Source: Chersky-267 sp034666965 (GTDB lineage Bacteria > Chloroflexota > Limnocylindria > Limnocylindrales > CSP1-4). From it: DNA of 14,469 nt. The position numbers were made by a program, and so were the translations under genes. Location: the NCBI GenBank assembly GCA_034666965.1, contig JAXDKT010000024.1, positions 1-14,469 on the forward strand, in the 5' to 3' direction. The notes under the pieces were generated by a model. That model was given only the letters and a program-made list of their open reading frames with translations. It made no database searches and was not told the DNA's origin. Shown piece by piece: positions 1 to 6,932 of this stretch; the stretch's first letter is position 1; each line of letters opens with the position of its first letter.

Positions 1-275
1 CCGAACGGACGAGCCACTCGGCTGGGATCCTGCGGGCGCGGACCGGCGCGGTGATCGGGATGTCGCGGGCGACCGCCTCGACCGGTCCGGCGACTCATCG
101 ACTGGATCGGCGCGCGGCCGTCCAAGATCGGCGATCGCGGGCCGCCGAGGTCCTCGAAGGGGCAACGTCACCGGGGCGACGGGTGAAGGTGGTTGGCATC
201 GGGTCCGAACACGATGGGCGGTGGCGAAGGCGCTCGGCTGAGCGCATCGGTCCGTGGATGATACCCCGAAGCGGA
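1..275. other. Left-edge stretch without a convincing intact gene
   Basis: No intact gene can be supported here. The region lies 3' of the six-gene minus-strand operon. It contains a perfect 6-bp hairpin at 230-245 and a TATCAT hexamer at 258-263 (minus). Two minus-strand pieces have codon use like the real genes, with strongly G/C third positions: about 158-96 in one frame and 94 to the left edge in another. Neither piece has a proper start, and a frame change at the ATGA at 95-98 would be needed to join them. This could be gene debris, a sequencing indel, or the leader of a gene lying beyond the edge. No tRNA-like fold was seen. Confidence 0.4.
230..245 (-). terminator. Hairpin 3' of the KOR-CBS operon
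   Basis: A perfect 6-bp inverted repeat (GCGCTC/GAGCGC) with a 4-nt loop begins about 31 nt beyond the stop codon of the last gene of the minus-strand operon. No T-run follows it on the minus strand, so it is not a classical intrinsic terminator. It may be a 3'-end-stabilising hairpin, or may arise by chance in GC-rich DNA. Confidence 0.3.
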
Positions 276-1457
276 TCAGCGCCCGTCGACGACGTAGAGG
301 TCGAGCGGCGCTCGGTTGAGAACGATCGGGCCGTCCGCGCCACAGACCACGATGTCCTCGAGTCGCGCGCCGTATTGGCCCTCGAGATAGATACCCGGCT
401 CGACGCTGAAGGCCATTCCGGCTCGGAGCGGCTCGGTGTTGCCGGCGACCAGATACGGTTCCTCGTGCCCTTCGAGCCCGATTCCGTGCCCGGTTCGATG
501 GATGAACTGCGGGCCATATCCCTCGGCGTCGATGAGCCGGCGCGCGGTGGCATCGATGGCCTCGGCCGGCAGGCCGGGCCGAACCGCGGCGGTGGCTCGC
601 GACTGGGCCGCGCGAAGGACCGCGAACAGGTGCAGGAATGCCTCATCGGGACCCTTCGCCGGGTCGCCGCCGGTGACCCACAGCGTCCGGGTGATGTCGC
701 TGCCATAGCCGCCGAGGGTGCCCCCAATGTCGAGGACGATGGGCTCCCCGGCTCGGATGACCCGGTCCGACGCCTCGTGGTGCGGCGAAGCGCTGTTGGG
801 ACCCGAGCCCACGATCGAGAACTCGGCCAGCTCGTGGCCCTCGGCGAGCAACCGCTCACGAACCTCGCGCGCGACATCCGCCTCGGTGCGGCCGATCAGC
901 GGCCCGCCCGCGATCTGGGCCACGACCCGGTCGGCGGCCTCCGCGGCGAGACGCAGGAGATCGATCTCCACGTCGTCCTTGACCATCCGCAGCTGGCGCA
1001 TGACGGAGCCGGCGCTCTCCAGTCGGGCCGATGGCAGCCGCTCGAGGATGCGCAGCACGTGCATCGCCCACAGTCGGTCGCTGAGCGCCAGCCGCGCCAG
1101 GGCGCTGACGGGCTTGCCGATCGCCTCGGCGACCAGCCGTCCGACGAGCGCCACGGCGTCGTCCGTTTCCTCCCAGGTGGCGAGGTCCACGGCACCCGCC
1201 GCGATCGCGGGGCTCGCCTGGGCGGGTGCCGCCTCGAGCCGAGGCACGACCAGGCTCGACGGGCCGCCGGACGGGATGGCCAGCATCGTCAACCGCTCGA
1301 GCGGCATCGCCCGGTAGCCGGTCAGGTACTCGAGGTCTGGACCGACGCCGATGAGCAGGGCGTCGAGGCCGGCCGCGGCGGTCAGCTCCCGGGCACGGGC
1401 GATCCGCTGCCCGTAGCGAGCCGGCGGGATGGTCGGGCGACCCGGCCCGTCCGTCAT
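276..1457 (-). CDS. M24 family Xaa-Pro peptidase (aminopeptidase P / prolidase-like)
   Basis: Cytoplasmic metallopeptidase, 393 aa, expected to cleave Xaa-Pro bonds in small peptides. Residues 1-150 form a creatinase-like N-terminal domain, and 155-390 form the pita-bread catalytic domain. All five expected metal ligands are visible: D243 (VLDIGG), D254 (GSDITR), H324 (RTGHGIGLEGHEEP), E353 (SVEPGIY) and E367 (RLEDIV). The length is normal for bacterial PepQ/PepP-like proteins, and there is no signal peptide. The ATG overlaps the stop of the upstream receiver-like gene as ATGA, and no clear Shine-Dalgarno precedes it, so translation is probably coupled. It is the last gene of the operon. The exact substrate cannot be set from sequence. 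Its link with ferredoxin-dependent 2-oxoacid oxidation is unclear and may reflect co-transcription only. Confidence 0.93.
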   Translation of the reverse strand: MTDGPGRPTIPPARYGQRIARARELTAAAGLDALLIGVGPDLEYLTGYRAMPLERLTMLAIPSGGPSSLVVPRLEAAPAQASPAIAAGAVDLATWEETDDAVALVGRLVAEAIGKPVSALARLALSDRLWAMHVLRILERLPSARLESAGSVMRQLRMVKDDVEIDLLRLAAEAADRVVAQIAGGPLIGRTEADVAREVRERLLAEGHELAEFSIVGSGPNSASPHHEASDRVIRAGEPIVLDIGGTLGGYGSDITRTLWVTGGDPAKGPDEAFLHLFAVLRAAQSRATAAVRPGLPAEAIDATARRLIDAEGYGPQFIHRTGHGIGLEGHEEPYLVAGNTEPLRAGMAFSVEPGIYLEGQYGARLEDIVVCGADGPIVLNRAPLDLYVVDGR

Positions 1458-1891
1458 CGTCCGACGGCGGCGATCGGCTTCGACCGGCCGGTGGCCGGTT
1501 CGGTCGGCCCGGTCCCCGCCTCGGGCGCCGGCAGGCTCAGCCAGGCTGCGATCGTCCGGGGCCCGTCCTCGAACAGCTTGCGGTAGGCGTAGACCCGGCT
1601 GGCGCCGGCGGCCAGGGCGCGCTTGCGGCCGGCCACGTCCTCGTGTGGACCGACGGCAATGATGGCCAGCCGGGCCAGCCGGGCGGTGGCGATCGCCTCG
1701 AACGGATCCAGCGTTCGGAGTGCCAGGTCGACGACGGCGGCGTCGGCCTCCGTGATGGCACTGGCGAACCGATCGCGACTACCGGCCAGCGTCGCCTCGG
1801 CACCGGCGGTCCGGGCGATGGTCTGGAGGCGGGTCGCCCAGATGAGGTCGTCGGCGACGATCACGACCCGCGGTCGCGGGCGGTCGGTCAC
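1454..1891 (-). CDS. Degenerate response-regulator receiver-like protein
   Basis: A 145-aa protein that looks like a lone receiver (CheY-like) fold. A first beta strand (VVIVADD) ends in an acidic pair at D14/D15, and a third strand (AAVVDLAL) carries D55 at the phospho-acceptor position. A fourth strand (LAIIAVG) is followed by a helix and then YAYRK with K105. The Thr/Ser normally at the end of strand 4 appears to be Val/Gly, so classical phospho-signalling may be altered or lost. The last 25 residues are a Pro/Gly/Thr-rich tail. No output domain is present. I chose the GTG start at 1889-1891 because it forms a 4-nt GTGA overlap with the upstream CBS gene and has a GGAGG seven bases before it. 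No histidine kinase is nearby. It is probably a regulatory or scaffold subunit, which is an inference; the fold call is by pattern only. Confidence 0.72.
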   Translation of the reverse strand: MTDRPRPRVVIVADDLIWATRLQTIARTAGAEATLAGSRDRFASAITEADAAVVDLALRTLDPFEAIATARLARLAIIAVGPHEDVAGRKRALAAGASRVYAYRKLFEDGPRTIAAWLSLPAPEAGTGPTEPATGRSKPIAAVGR

Positions 1892-2391
1892 CCGATGACC
1901 TCCAGCAGGTGGCTGAACAGATTGCGGGCCTGGACCAGCCCGACCAGCCGGCCGTCCTCGACGATCGGGATGTGGCGGAAGCCCCCGACGGCCATCTTGT
2001 GGAGCGCCACGGCGGTCGTATCGTCGTGGCGCAATACCACCGGGTCGGGGGTCATCAGGTCGTCGACGGCCATGCTCTCGAGGGCTTTGCCCTGGAGCTT
2101 CACGATCGCGTCCTGGTAGGTCACGATCCCGCGCAGTCGCCCGTCGTCGACCACCAGCAGGCACTCCAGGCCATCGTCCTTCATCCGGGCGATGGCCGAG
2201 CGGGCGCTGGTCCCGGCAACGACCGTCGGCGGTCGCTCGATCCCGAGCTCGTCGAGGTGCTCGCCGAGCAGGCGGCCGTGGAAATCGACGGCGTCCTGCG
2301 GGATGTCCAGCGTGCGCAGGTCGCCGCCGCACTCCTCGCAGGTATCCTCGCCGGCGTAGTTCTCGTGACCGCAGGCCGGGCAACGGATCAC
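1888..2391 (-). CDS. Zinc-ribbon plus tandem CBS-domain protein
   Basis: A 167-aa protein with two parts. The N-terminal zinc ribbon has the pattern CxxC-x10-CxxC (C4, C7, C18, C21). It is followed by a linker and a CBS (Bateman) pair at about 55-103 and 113-165, with the usual strand-helix pattern (LLVVDDGRLRGIVTYQD, then IPIVEDGRLVGLVQARN). Bateman pairs generally bind adenine nucleotides or related ligands and transmit energy status to a partner; the ligand here is unknown. The ribbon may bind Zn and mediate protein contact. The GTG start at 2389-2391 overlaps the korB stop as GTGA and has GGAGG seven bases upstream. The same frame stays open far into korB, but that extension is antisense-like low-complexity sequence and is not part of the gene. 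Its position right after korB suggests it modulates KorAB, by inference. Confidence 0.88.
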   Translation of the reverse strand: MIRCPACGHENYAGEDTCEECGGDLRTLDIPQDAVDFHGRLLGEHLDELGIERPPTVVAGTSARSAIARMKDDGLECLLVVDDGRLRGIVTYQDAIVKLQGKALESMAVDDLMTPDPVVLRHDDTTAVALHKMAVGGFRHIPIVEDGRLVGLVQARNLFSHLLEVIG

Positions 2392-3467
2392 GCCGGCACC
2401 TCCCAGGTCTCGCCGCCCTCGAGCAGCGCTCGCAGGTCGACCTTGCCCCGTCGGGCGATCGCGTCCTCGCGCTGGGCGGTCAGGAGCTCGTCGTGGGTCG
2501 CCCGCTTGACGTCGAGGATGACCCCCACGGGGACCGGGAAGTCGGGCCAGTAGATCCGGCTGAGCATGAACGCGATGAGCGGGTCGCCCTCGTCGTGGAC
2601 CAGCAGGTCCGCCTCGGTGATGCCGTCGACGCCGAGGGTCACGATCTCCGGCTGGTGGCCGTTGAGCCGGATGCCACGGTCGCGATCCTTGCCGAAGATC
2701 ATGGGCTTGCCATGCTCGAGGACGAGCATCCGGTCCTCGCGCACCTCGCGGTCGGTGAAGTCGCGGTGCGCGCCGTCGTTGAAGATGTTGCAGTTCTGGA
2801 GGACCTCGACGAAGACCGAGCCCTTGTGCCGGCCGACGCGGTCGAGGGTGTTCTGGAGATGCTCCGTGTGGGTGTCGACCGACCGGGCGATGAGGCTGGC
2901 CTCGGCCGCCAGGGCCACGGTCAGCGGGCTGATCGGATGGTCGATCGTGCCGGCCGGACTCGACTTGGTGACCTTGCCGAATTCCGAGGTCGGCGAGGCC
3001 TGCCCCTTGGTCAACCCGTAGATCCGGTTGTTGAACATGATCACCTTGATGTCGACGTTGCGGCGCATCGAGTGGAGCAGGTGGTTGCCCCCGATCGACA
3101 GGGCGTCGCCGTCGCCGGTGATGACCCACACCATCAGGTCCGGACGGGCCGCCTTGAGCCCGGTGGCGAGGGTGGTCGCGCGACCGTGGATCGTGTGGAA
3201 GCCATACGTGTTCATGTAGTACGGCAATCGGCCGGAGCAGCCGATCCCGCTGATGAACACGATGTTCTCCTTGGGATAGCCGAAGTCGGGCATCACCTTC
3301 TGGGTCTGGGCCAGGATCGAGTAGTCGCCGCAGCCGGGGCACCAGCGGACCTCCTGGTCCGACACGAAGTCCTTGCGGGTCAGGGGCACCGCGGCCTGGA
3401 GCTGCTGGAGGACACGATCGTTCTCGGGGCTCAGCGGCGGCTGCTCGCCAACGGTCGGTTCGGTCAT
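2388..3467 (-). CDS. korB: 2-oxoacid:ferredoxin oxidoreductase subunit beta (KorB-type)
   Basis: Thiamine-diphosphate and [4Fe-4S] subunit, 359 aa. With KorA it oxidatively decarboxylates a 2-oxoacid, most likely 2-oxoglutarate, to the acyl-CoA, passing electrons to ferredoxin. Four cysteines fit the proximal cluster: C43 and C46 (WCPGCGDY), C77 (GIGCSGR) and C226 (LQNCNIF). The ThDP/Mg motif begins GDGDALSIGG at 118 and ends with the NN pair near 146. The length is close to that of two-subunit KorB proteins, and there is no fused ferredoxin domain. The ATG overlaps the korA stop as ATGA, and a strong AGGAGG lies seven bases upstream. Cytoplasmic. Substrate choice (2-oxoglutarate versus pyruvate or branched-chain 2-oxoacids) is inferred from resemblance to KorAB, so the symbol is likely but not proven. 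Confidence 0.93.
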   Translation of the reverse strand: MTEPTVGEQPPLSPENDRVLQQLQAAVPLTRKDFVSDQEVRWCPGCGDYSILAQTQKVMPDFGYPKENIVFISGIGCSGRLPYYMNTYGFHTIHGRATTLATGLKAARPDLMVWVITGDGDALSIGGNHLLHSMRRNVDIKVIMFNNRIYGLTKGQASPTSEFGKVTKSSPAGTIDHPISPLTVALAAEASLIARSVDTHTEHLQNTLDRVGRHKGSVFVEVLQNCNIFNDGAHRDFTDREVREDRMLVLEHGKPMIFGKDRDRGIRLNGHQPEIVTLGVDGITEADLLVHDEGDPLIAFMLSRIYWPDFPVPVGVILDVKRATHDELLTAQREDAIARRGKVDLRALLEGGETWEVPA

Positions 3468-5329
3468 GGTCGGGCCTCCTCTTCGAGCAGGCGGATCGCT
3501 TCGCTCTCGATCTCGGCGATGCGGAAGGGCTTGCCCCGGACACGGTCGTAGCCGACGGCGTCGACCAGGTAACGGGCCCGCACCAGGAGCAGGAGCTGGC
3601 CCAGATTGACCTCCGGGATCAGCACGCGGCGGTAGCTCTGGACCACCGCGCCGGTGTTGCGCGGAAACGGGTTGAGATAGCGCAGGTGGGCGTGGGCCAC
3701 GCTCCGGCCCTGGGTCTGGAGGCGCTCGACGGCGCTCCGAATGGCCCCGTAGGTCGAGCCCCAGCCGAGGATCAGGAGATCGCCCCGCTCGGGACCGAAC
3801 ACCTCGAGGTCGGGGATGTCGTCGGCGATCCTGGCGATCTTCTCCGCCCGCAGGGTCTGCATCAGGTGATGGTTGTCCGGGTCGTAGCTGACGTTGCCGG
3901 TGACGTCCGCCTTCTCCAGACCGCCGATCCGGTGCTCGAGCCCAGGCGTGCCGGGGACCGCCCACGGGCGGGCGAGCGTCAGCGGGTCGCGGGCGTACGG
4001 CTGGAAGCCGGTCCGCTCGGTGCGGTTCGGGACGGAGATATCGGGCAGCATGTCGACGTTGGGGATCGACCACGGCTCCGAGCCGGTGGCCAGGAAGGCG
4101 TCCGAGAGGTAGACCACCGGGGTCATCGAGCGCAGCGCGATGCGGACCGCCTCGAAGGCCATGTCGAAGCACTCGCCCGGGGTCGCCGGCGCCACGACCG
4201 CGATCGGCGAGTCCCCGTTGCGCCCGAACATGACCTGGAGCAGGTCCGACTGCTCGTTCTTGGTGGGCATCCCGGTCGAGGGGCCGGCCCGCTGGACGTC
4301 GATCACGATCAGGGGCAGCTCGACCATGACCGCCAGGTTCATGGCCTCGCTCTTGAGGGCGATGCCGGGTCCGGACGTGCCGGTCATGCCCAGCGCGCCA
4401 CCGTAGCTGGCGCCAATGGCCGAGCCGATCGCGGCGATCTCGTCCTCGGCCTGGAAGGTGGTCACCCCAAGGTGCTTGTAGCCGGACAGCTGGTGGAGGA
4501 CGTCGCTGGCCGGCGTGATCGGGTAGGAGCCGTAGAACAAGTCGCGGTGCGCCTTCTGCGCGGCCACAGCGAAGCCCAGCGCGGTCGCCTCGTTGCCGGT
4601 GATGTTGCGGTACGTTCCGGGCGGGAGATGGGCCGGCGCGACCCGGTAGTGGGTGTGGAAGATCTCGGTCGTCTCGCCAAAGGCATAGCCGGCCTTGAGC
4701 GCCCGGACATTGGCCTCAGCGATCACTGGCCGCTTGCCGAACTTCTCGCCGATCCAGTGGAGGGTCGGGTCCATGCTCCGTTCGTAGAGCCAGAACATGA
4801 TCCCCAGGGCGAAGAAGTTCTTGGTCAGGTCGACCTGCTTGTTGGTCATCTCGAGACCCTCGAGCGCTCGCGCGTTGAGGGTCGTGATCGGGATCTCGAA
4901 GACGGTGTACGCCTTGAGCGAGTCGTCGGACAGCGGGTTCGTGCCGTAGCCGACCTTCTGCAGGTTCGGGCCCGTGAAGGCATCGGTGTTGACGATCAGG
5001 GCGCCACCGGCCGGCAGGTCGCCGATGTTGGCCTTGAGCGCCGCCGGGTTCATCGCCACGAGCACGTCCGGCTGATCGCCGGGGGTGTGGATGTCCGAGC
5101 TCGAGAAGCTGATCTGGAAGCCCGACACGCCGGGCAGCGACCCGGCCGGAGCGCGGATCTCGGCGGGGAAGTCCGGGAGAGTGCTGATGTCGTTGCCGAA
5201 GACCGCGGCGGTCCGGGTGAACTGCGTCCCGGTGACCTGCATCCCGTCGCCCGAGTCGCCGGCGAAACGGATCGTGACTCGCTCGAGATCCTGGACATCC
5301 ACCACGCGTTCCTTGATCGGCGTCGTCAC
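3464..5329 (-). CDS. korA: 2-oxoacid:ferredoxin oxidoreductase subunit alpha (gamma-alpha fusion, KorA-type)
   Basis: A 621-aa fused subunit. Residues 17 to about 230 are the gamma domain, which begins RFAGDSGDGM and continues QVTG; it contributes to the CoA/interface region in this family. Residues about 240-621 are the alpha pyrimidine-binding domain plus domain II. The family signature YPITPA is at 269-274, the QAEDEIAA segment follows at 293, and TGTSGPGIALKSEAMNLA starts at 316. The substrate-pocket stretch QRAGPSTGMPTKNEQ (346-360) follows. This order is typical of two-subunit 2-oxoglutarate:ferredoxin oxidoreductases. The start is GTG at 5327-5329, overlapping the stop of the upstream CBS gene (GTGA), with a GGAGG just before it. 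No ferredoxin gene is in the window, so the electron acceptor must be encoded elsewhere. Confidence 0.94.
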   Translation of the reverse strand: MTTPIKERVVDVQDLERVTIRFAGDSGDGMQVTGTQFTRTAAVFGNDISTLPDFPAEIRAPAGSLPGVSGFQISFSSSDIHTPGDQPDVLVAMNPAALKANIGDLPAGGALIVNTDAFTGPNLQKVGYGTNPLSDDSLKAYTVFEIPITTLNARALEGLEMTNKQVDLTKNFFALGIMFWLYERSMDPTLHWIGEKFGKRPVIAEANVRALKAGYAFGETTEIFHTHYRVAPAHLPPGTYRNITGNEATALGFAVAAQKAHRDLFYGSYPITPASDVLHQLSGYKHLGVTTFQAEDEIAAIGSAIGASYGGALGMTGTSGPGIALKSEAMNLAVMVELPLIVIDVQRAGPSTGMPTKNEQSDLLQVMFGRNGDSPIAVVAPATPGECFDMAFEAVRIALRSMTPVVYLSDAFLATGSEPWSIPNVDMLPDISVPNRTERTGFQPYARDPLTLARPWAVPGTPGLEHRIGGLEKADVTGNVSYDPDNHHLMQTLRAEKIARIADDIPDLEVFGPERGDLLILGWGSTYGAIRSAVERLQTQGRSVAHAHLRYLNPFPRNTGAVVQSYRRVLIPEVNLGQLLLLVRARYLVDAVGYDRVRGKPFRIAEIESEAIRLLEEEARP

Positions 5330-5826
5330 GCGCCCTCCGACTCCTTCATGCGCTGATGCGGCCGTGGCGGCAGGTTCAGCAGCTCCTCGGGAAACGCCTC
5401 GGCCAGGTACTTCAGGAGATCCTGCTGGCGAACCATCCCGACCACGGCTCCGTCGTCGTCGACCAGGGGCACATTGCGATAGCGCCCGTCGGCGAACAGG
5501 ACGATGGCCTCGTGGACGGTCTGATCCAGGCGCAGCGTGCGCGGCGTGCGGTTCATGAGGGTCTCGACCGGCGCGGCCAGGTCGACCTGGCCCCCGACGA
5601 TCACCCCGAAGAAGTCACGCTCGGTGAGGACGCCCCGGAGGGTCCCGTCGGGCGCCGTGACCACGACCGAATCGCCGATCCCCGAGCCCTCCACCAGACG
5701 CAGGCACTGGCCCAGCGACGCGCCCTCGAAGACGGTCAGCGGATCACGTCGATTGACGACCCGGAGGGTCTCGCGGGCAAGGGATGGGACACGCGCCGCA
5801 ACGGCACGTTCGGTGAGCTCGGCCAC
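5326..5826 (-). CDS. Tandem CBS-domain protein, first gene of the KOR operon
   Basis: A 166-aa stand-alone Bateman module, with CBS repeats at about 27-78 (DSVVVTAPDGTLRGVLTERD) and 90-143 (RNVPLVDDDGAVVGMVRQQD). The C-terminal tail reads FPEELLNLPPRPHQ and may be a partner-binding peptide. CBS pairs usually sense adenylates, NAD or SAM; the ligand cannot be read here. I chose the GTG at 5824-5826 because a TACACT -10-like hexamer sits exactly 6 nt upstream, which fits a leaderless transcript. The frame stays open upstream, but the added residues are Pro/Arg/Gln-rich non-protein-like sequence. It is the promoter-proximal gene and overlaps korA by 4 nt, so it should be made in step with KorAB. 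Its role as a regulator of KorAB is an inference. Confidence 0.88.
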   Translation of the reverse strand: MAELTERAVAARVPSLARETLRVVNRRDPLTVFEGASLGQCLRLVEGSGIGDSVVVTAPDGTLRGVLTERDFFGVIVGGQVDLAAPVETLMNRTPRTLRLDQTVHEAIVLFADGRYRNVPLVDDDGAVVGMVRQQDLLKYLAEAFPEELLNLPPRPHQRMKESEGA

Positions 5827-5832
5827 CTTCGC

Positions 5833-5838
5833 AGTGTA
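5833..5838 (-). promoter_or_regulatory. -10 element (TACACT) of the KOR-CBS operon, leaderless start
   Basis: TACACT on the minus strand lies 6 nt upstream of the GTG of the first CBS gene, so transcription would begin at or next to the start codon. No convincing -35 is seen. The same 6-nt geometry is found at three other genes in the window. Confidence 0.6.
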
Positions 5839-5922
5839 GCCCGTTCTGCACGGGAGGCCGCTCAGGGGCGCCGCCAGGGGAACCGGCGCTCGACCGGGTG
5901 ACGGGGTCCCGCCCGTGCCTGC

Positions 5923-5928
5923 TAGGCT
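5923..5928 (+). promoter_or_regulatory. -10 element (TAGGCT) of the EamA transporter gene, leaderless start
   Basis: TAGGCT lies exactly 6 nt upstream of the GTG at 5935. A weak -35-like GTGACG is at 5898-5903 (19-nt spacer). There is no Shine-Dalgarno. It is divergent from the KOR operon promoter, about 85 bp away. Confidence 0.6.
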
Positions 5929-5934
5929 CGGGCG

Positions 5935-6900
5935 GTGGATCGCCAGCGGCTGGTCGGGGCCGGGCTCGTGCTCGTCTCGGCGGCTTCGTTCGGCTCGGGC
6001 GCCCTGTTTGCCAAGCCGGTCTACGCCGCCGGCGTCGACTGGCTGACGCTGCTCGCCTGGCGGTTCCTCATCGGGGCCAGCCTGTCGTGGGTCTGGTTGG
6101 CCCTGTCGGCCGACCGTCGTGCGGGCCTCCGGCGCTTGCCCCGCAGGCGGATCGCCATGGCCCTCGGGCTGGGGGTCCTGTACCTGGGGAACTCGGGCAC
6201 GTACTACGCCGGGCTGGAGACGGTATCGGCCTCCCTGGCCGCGTTGATCGTGTTCGTCTACCCGGCCATCGTGGCCGTGTTGTCGCTGCGCGTCGGCCAT
6301 CGCCTGGTCGGCCGCCGTCCATGGCTGGCCCTCGCCCTGGCCCTGGCCGGGACCGCCCTCGCCTTGGGCGGCATCCCGACCGGCGCGGTGCCGCCGCTGA
6401 GTGGGCTGATCCAGGTGATCCTGTCGCCGATCATCTATGCCGTCTGGATCGTCCTCTCGGCCCGGCTCTCGGGCGAGACCACGGAGCGTGTCGGCGGCGA
6501 GACCGACGACGGCGCCGATACCGCCGCGGCCACAGCCCTGATGATGCTCGCCACCGCGGTGGGATTCTGGGCCCTGGCGATCGCAACGGGACGGCCGGTG
6601 CTCCCCGCGGACATCCCCGGCGCGGCCTGGCCCGGAATTGTCGGCATCGGCCTGATCTCGACCTTCGTCTCGATCCAGACCTTCTACGCCGGGACGAAGC
6701 GGATCGGAGCTGCCCAGGCTTCGCTGATCTCGACCTTCGAACCGGTCTGGACCATCTCGCTGGCGTCGATCCTGTTGGCCGAGTCCCTCGGGCCGGTCCA
6801 GCTGATCGGTGGAGCCCTGGTGATCGGCGGCGTGCTCCTGGCCCAGTCCGGGCCCTCGTCCCTCGGGCGGGGGGTGACCCTGCGGGTGGCCGACGAATAG
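5935..6900 (+). CDS. EamA/DMT-family transporter
   Basis: A 321-aa polytopic inner-membrane protein of the drug/metabolite transporter superfamily. It has two EamA repeats, about 8-143 and 160-303, with around ten hydrophobic helices in total. Recognisable family features are the first-helix pattern SAASFGSGALFAKP, the helix-4 segment SASLAALIVFVYPAI (about 98-112), and its second-repeat counterpart AAQASLISTFEPVW (about 259-272). The second repeat ends in a glycine-rich helix, IGGALVIGGVLLA. A 20-residue Asp/Glu/Thr-rich loop at 180-198 lies between the helices of the second repeat. Substrates of this family are varied metabolites, usually exported, and cannot be assigned here. The GTG start is fixed by the TAGGCT hexamer 6 nt upstream. 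The downstream GNAT gene has its own promoter, so the two may not form an operon. Confidence 0.92.
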   Translation: MDRQRLVGAGLVLVSAASFGSGALFAKPVYAAGVDWLTLLAWRFLIGASLSWVWLALSADRRAGLRRLPRRRIAMALGLGVLYLGNSGTYYAGLETVSASLAALIVFVYPAIVAVLSLRVGHRLVGRRPWLALALALAGTALALGGIPTGAVPPLSGLIQVILSPIIYAVWIVLSARLSGETTERVGGETDDGADTAAATALMMLATAVGFWALAIATGRPVLPADIPGAAWPGIVGIGLISTFVSIQTFYAGTKRIGAAQASLISTFEPVWTISLASILLAESLGPVQLIGGALVIGGVLLAQSGPSSLGRGVTLRVADE

Positions 6901-6917
6901 GTCTGCCCAAGGCGGAC
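6901..6917. repeat. Hairpin just upstream of the GNAT promoter
   Basis: Seven-base arms GTCTGCC and GGCGGAC around a 3-nt CAA loop form a stem with one U-G pair in RNA. It begins directly after the EamA stop codon and ends 3 nt before the TATCAT -10. It could end EamA transcription or serve as an operator for the downstream gene. No T-run follows. Confidence 0.35.
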
Positions 6918-6920
6918 GCC

Positions 6921-6926
6921 TATCAT
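6921..6926 (+). promoter_or_regulatory. -10 element (TATCAT) of the GNAT gene, leaderless start
   Basis: TATCAT lies exactly 6 nt before the ATG at 6933, with no Shine-Dalgarno. This fits a leaderless transcript and decides the start of a gene whose frame is open far upstream. Confidence 0.6.
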
Positions 6927-6932
6927 CCGACG

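Noticed and set aside
95..247. Short minus-strand frame (50 codons) 10 nt after a TATCAT hexamer
   Set aside because: Its product is Arg/Ser-rich with weak third-position GC bias, and the hexamer spacing differs from the 6 nt seen at real leaderless genes.
51..1586. Long plus-strand open frame (511 codons) across the M24 peptidase gene
   Set aside because: It is antisense to a clear peptidase with all metal ligands. Its product is Arg/Gly/Asp-rich without domain features, as expected from high-GC complementary frames.
2392..3543. Upstream extension of the zinc-ribbon-CBS frame into korB
   Set aside because: It overlaps korB in another frame with non-protein-like sequence. The GTGA overlap and GGAGG set the start at 2391.
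3686..5356. Long plus-strand open frame (556 codons) opposite korA
   Set aside because: Complementary-strand artefact of GC-rich codons. No motifs, and korA is unambiguous.
5898..6932. Upstream extension of the GNAT frame through the EamA gene
   Set aside because: The translation is Arg/Pro/Gly-rich and out of frame with a clear transporter. The ATG at 6933 with TATCAT 6 nt before it explains the true start.
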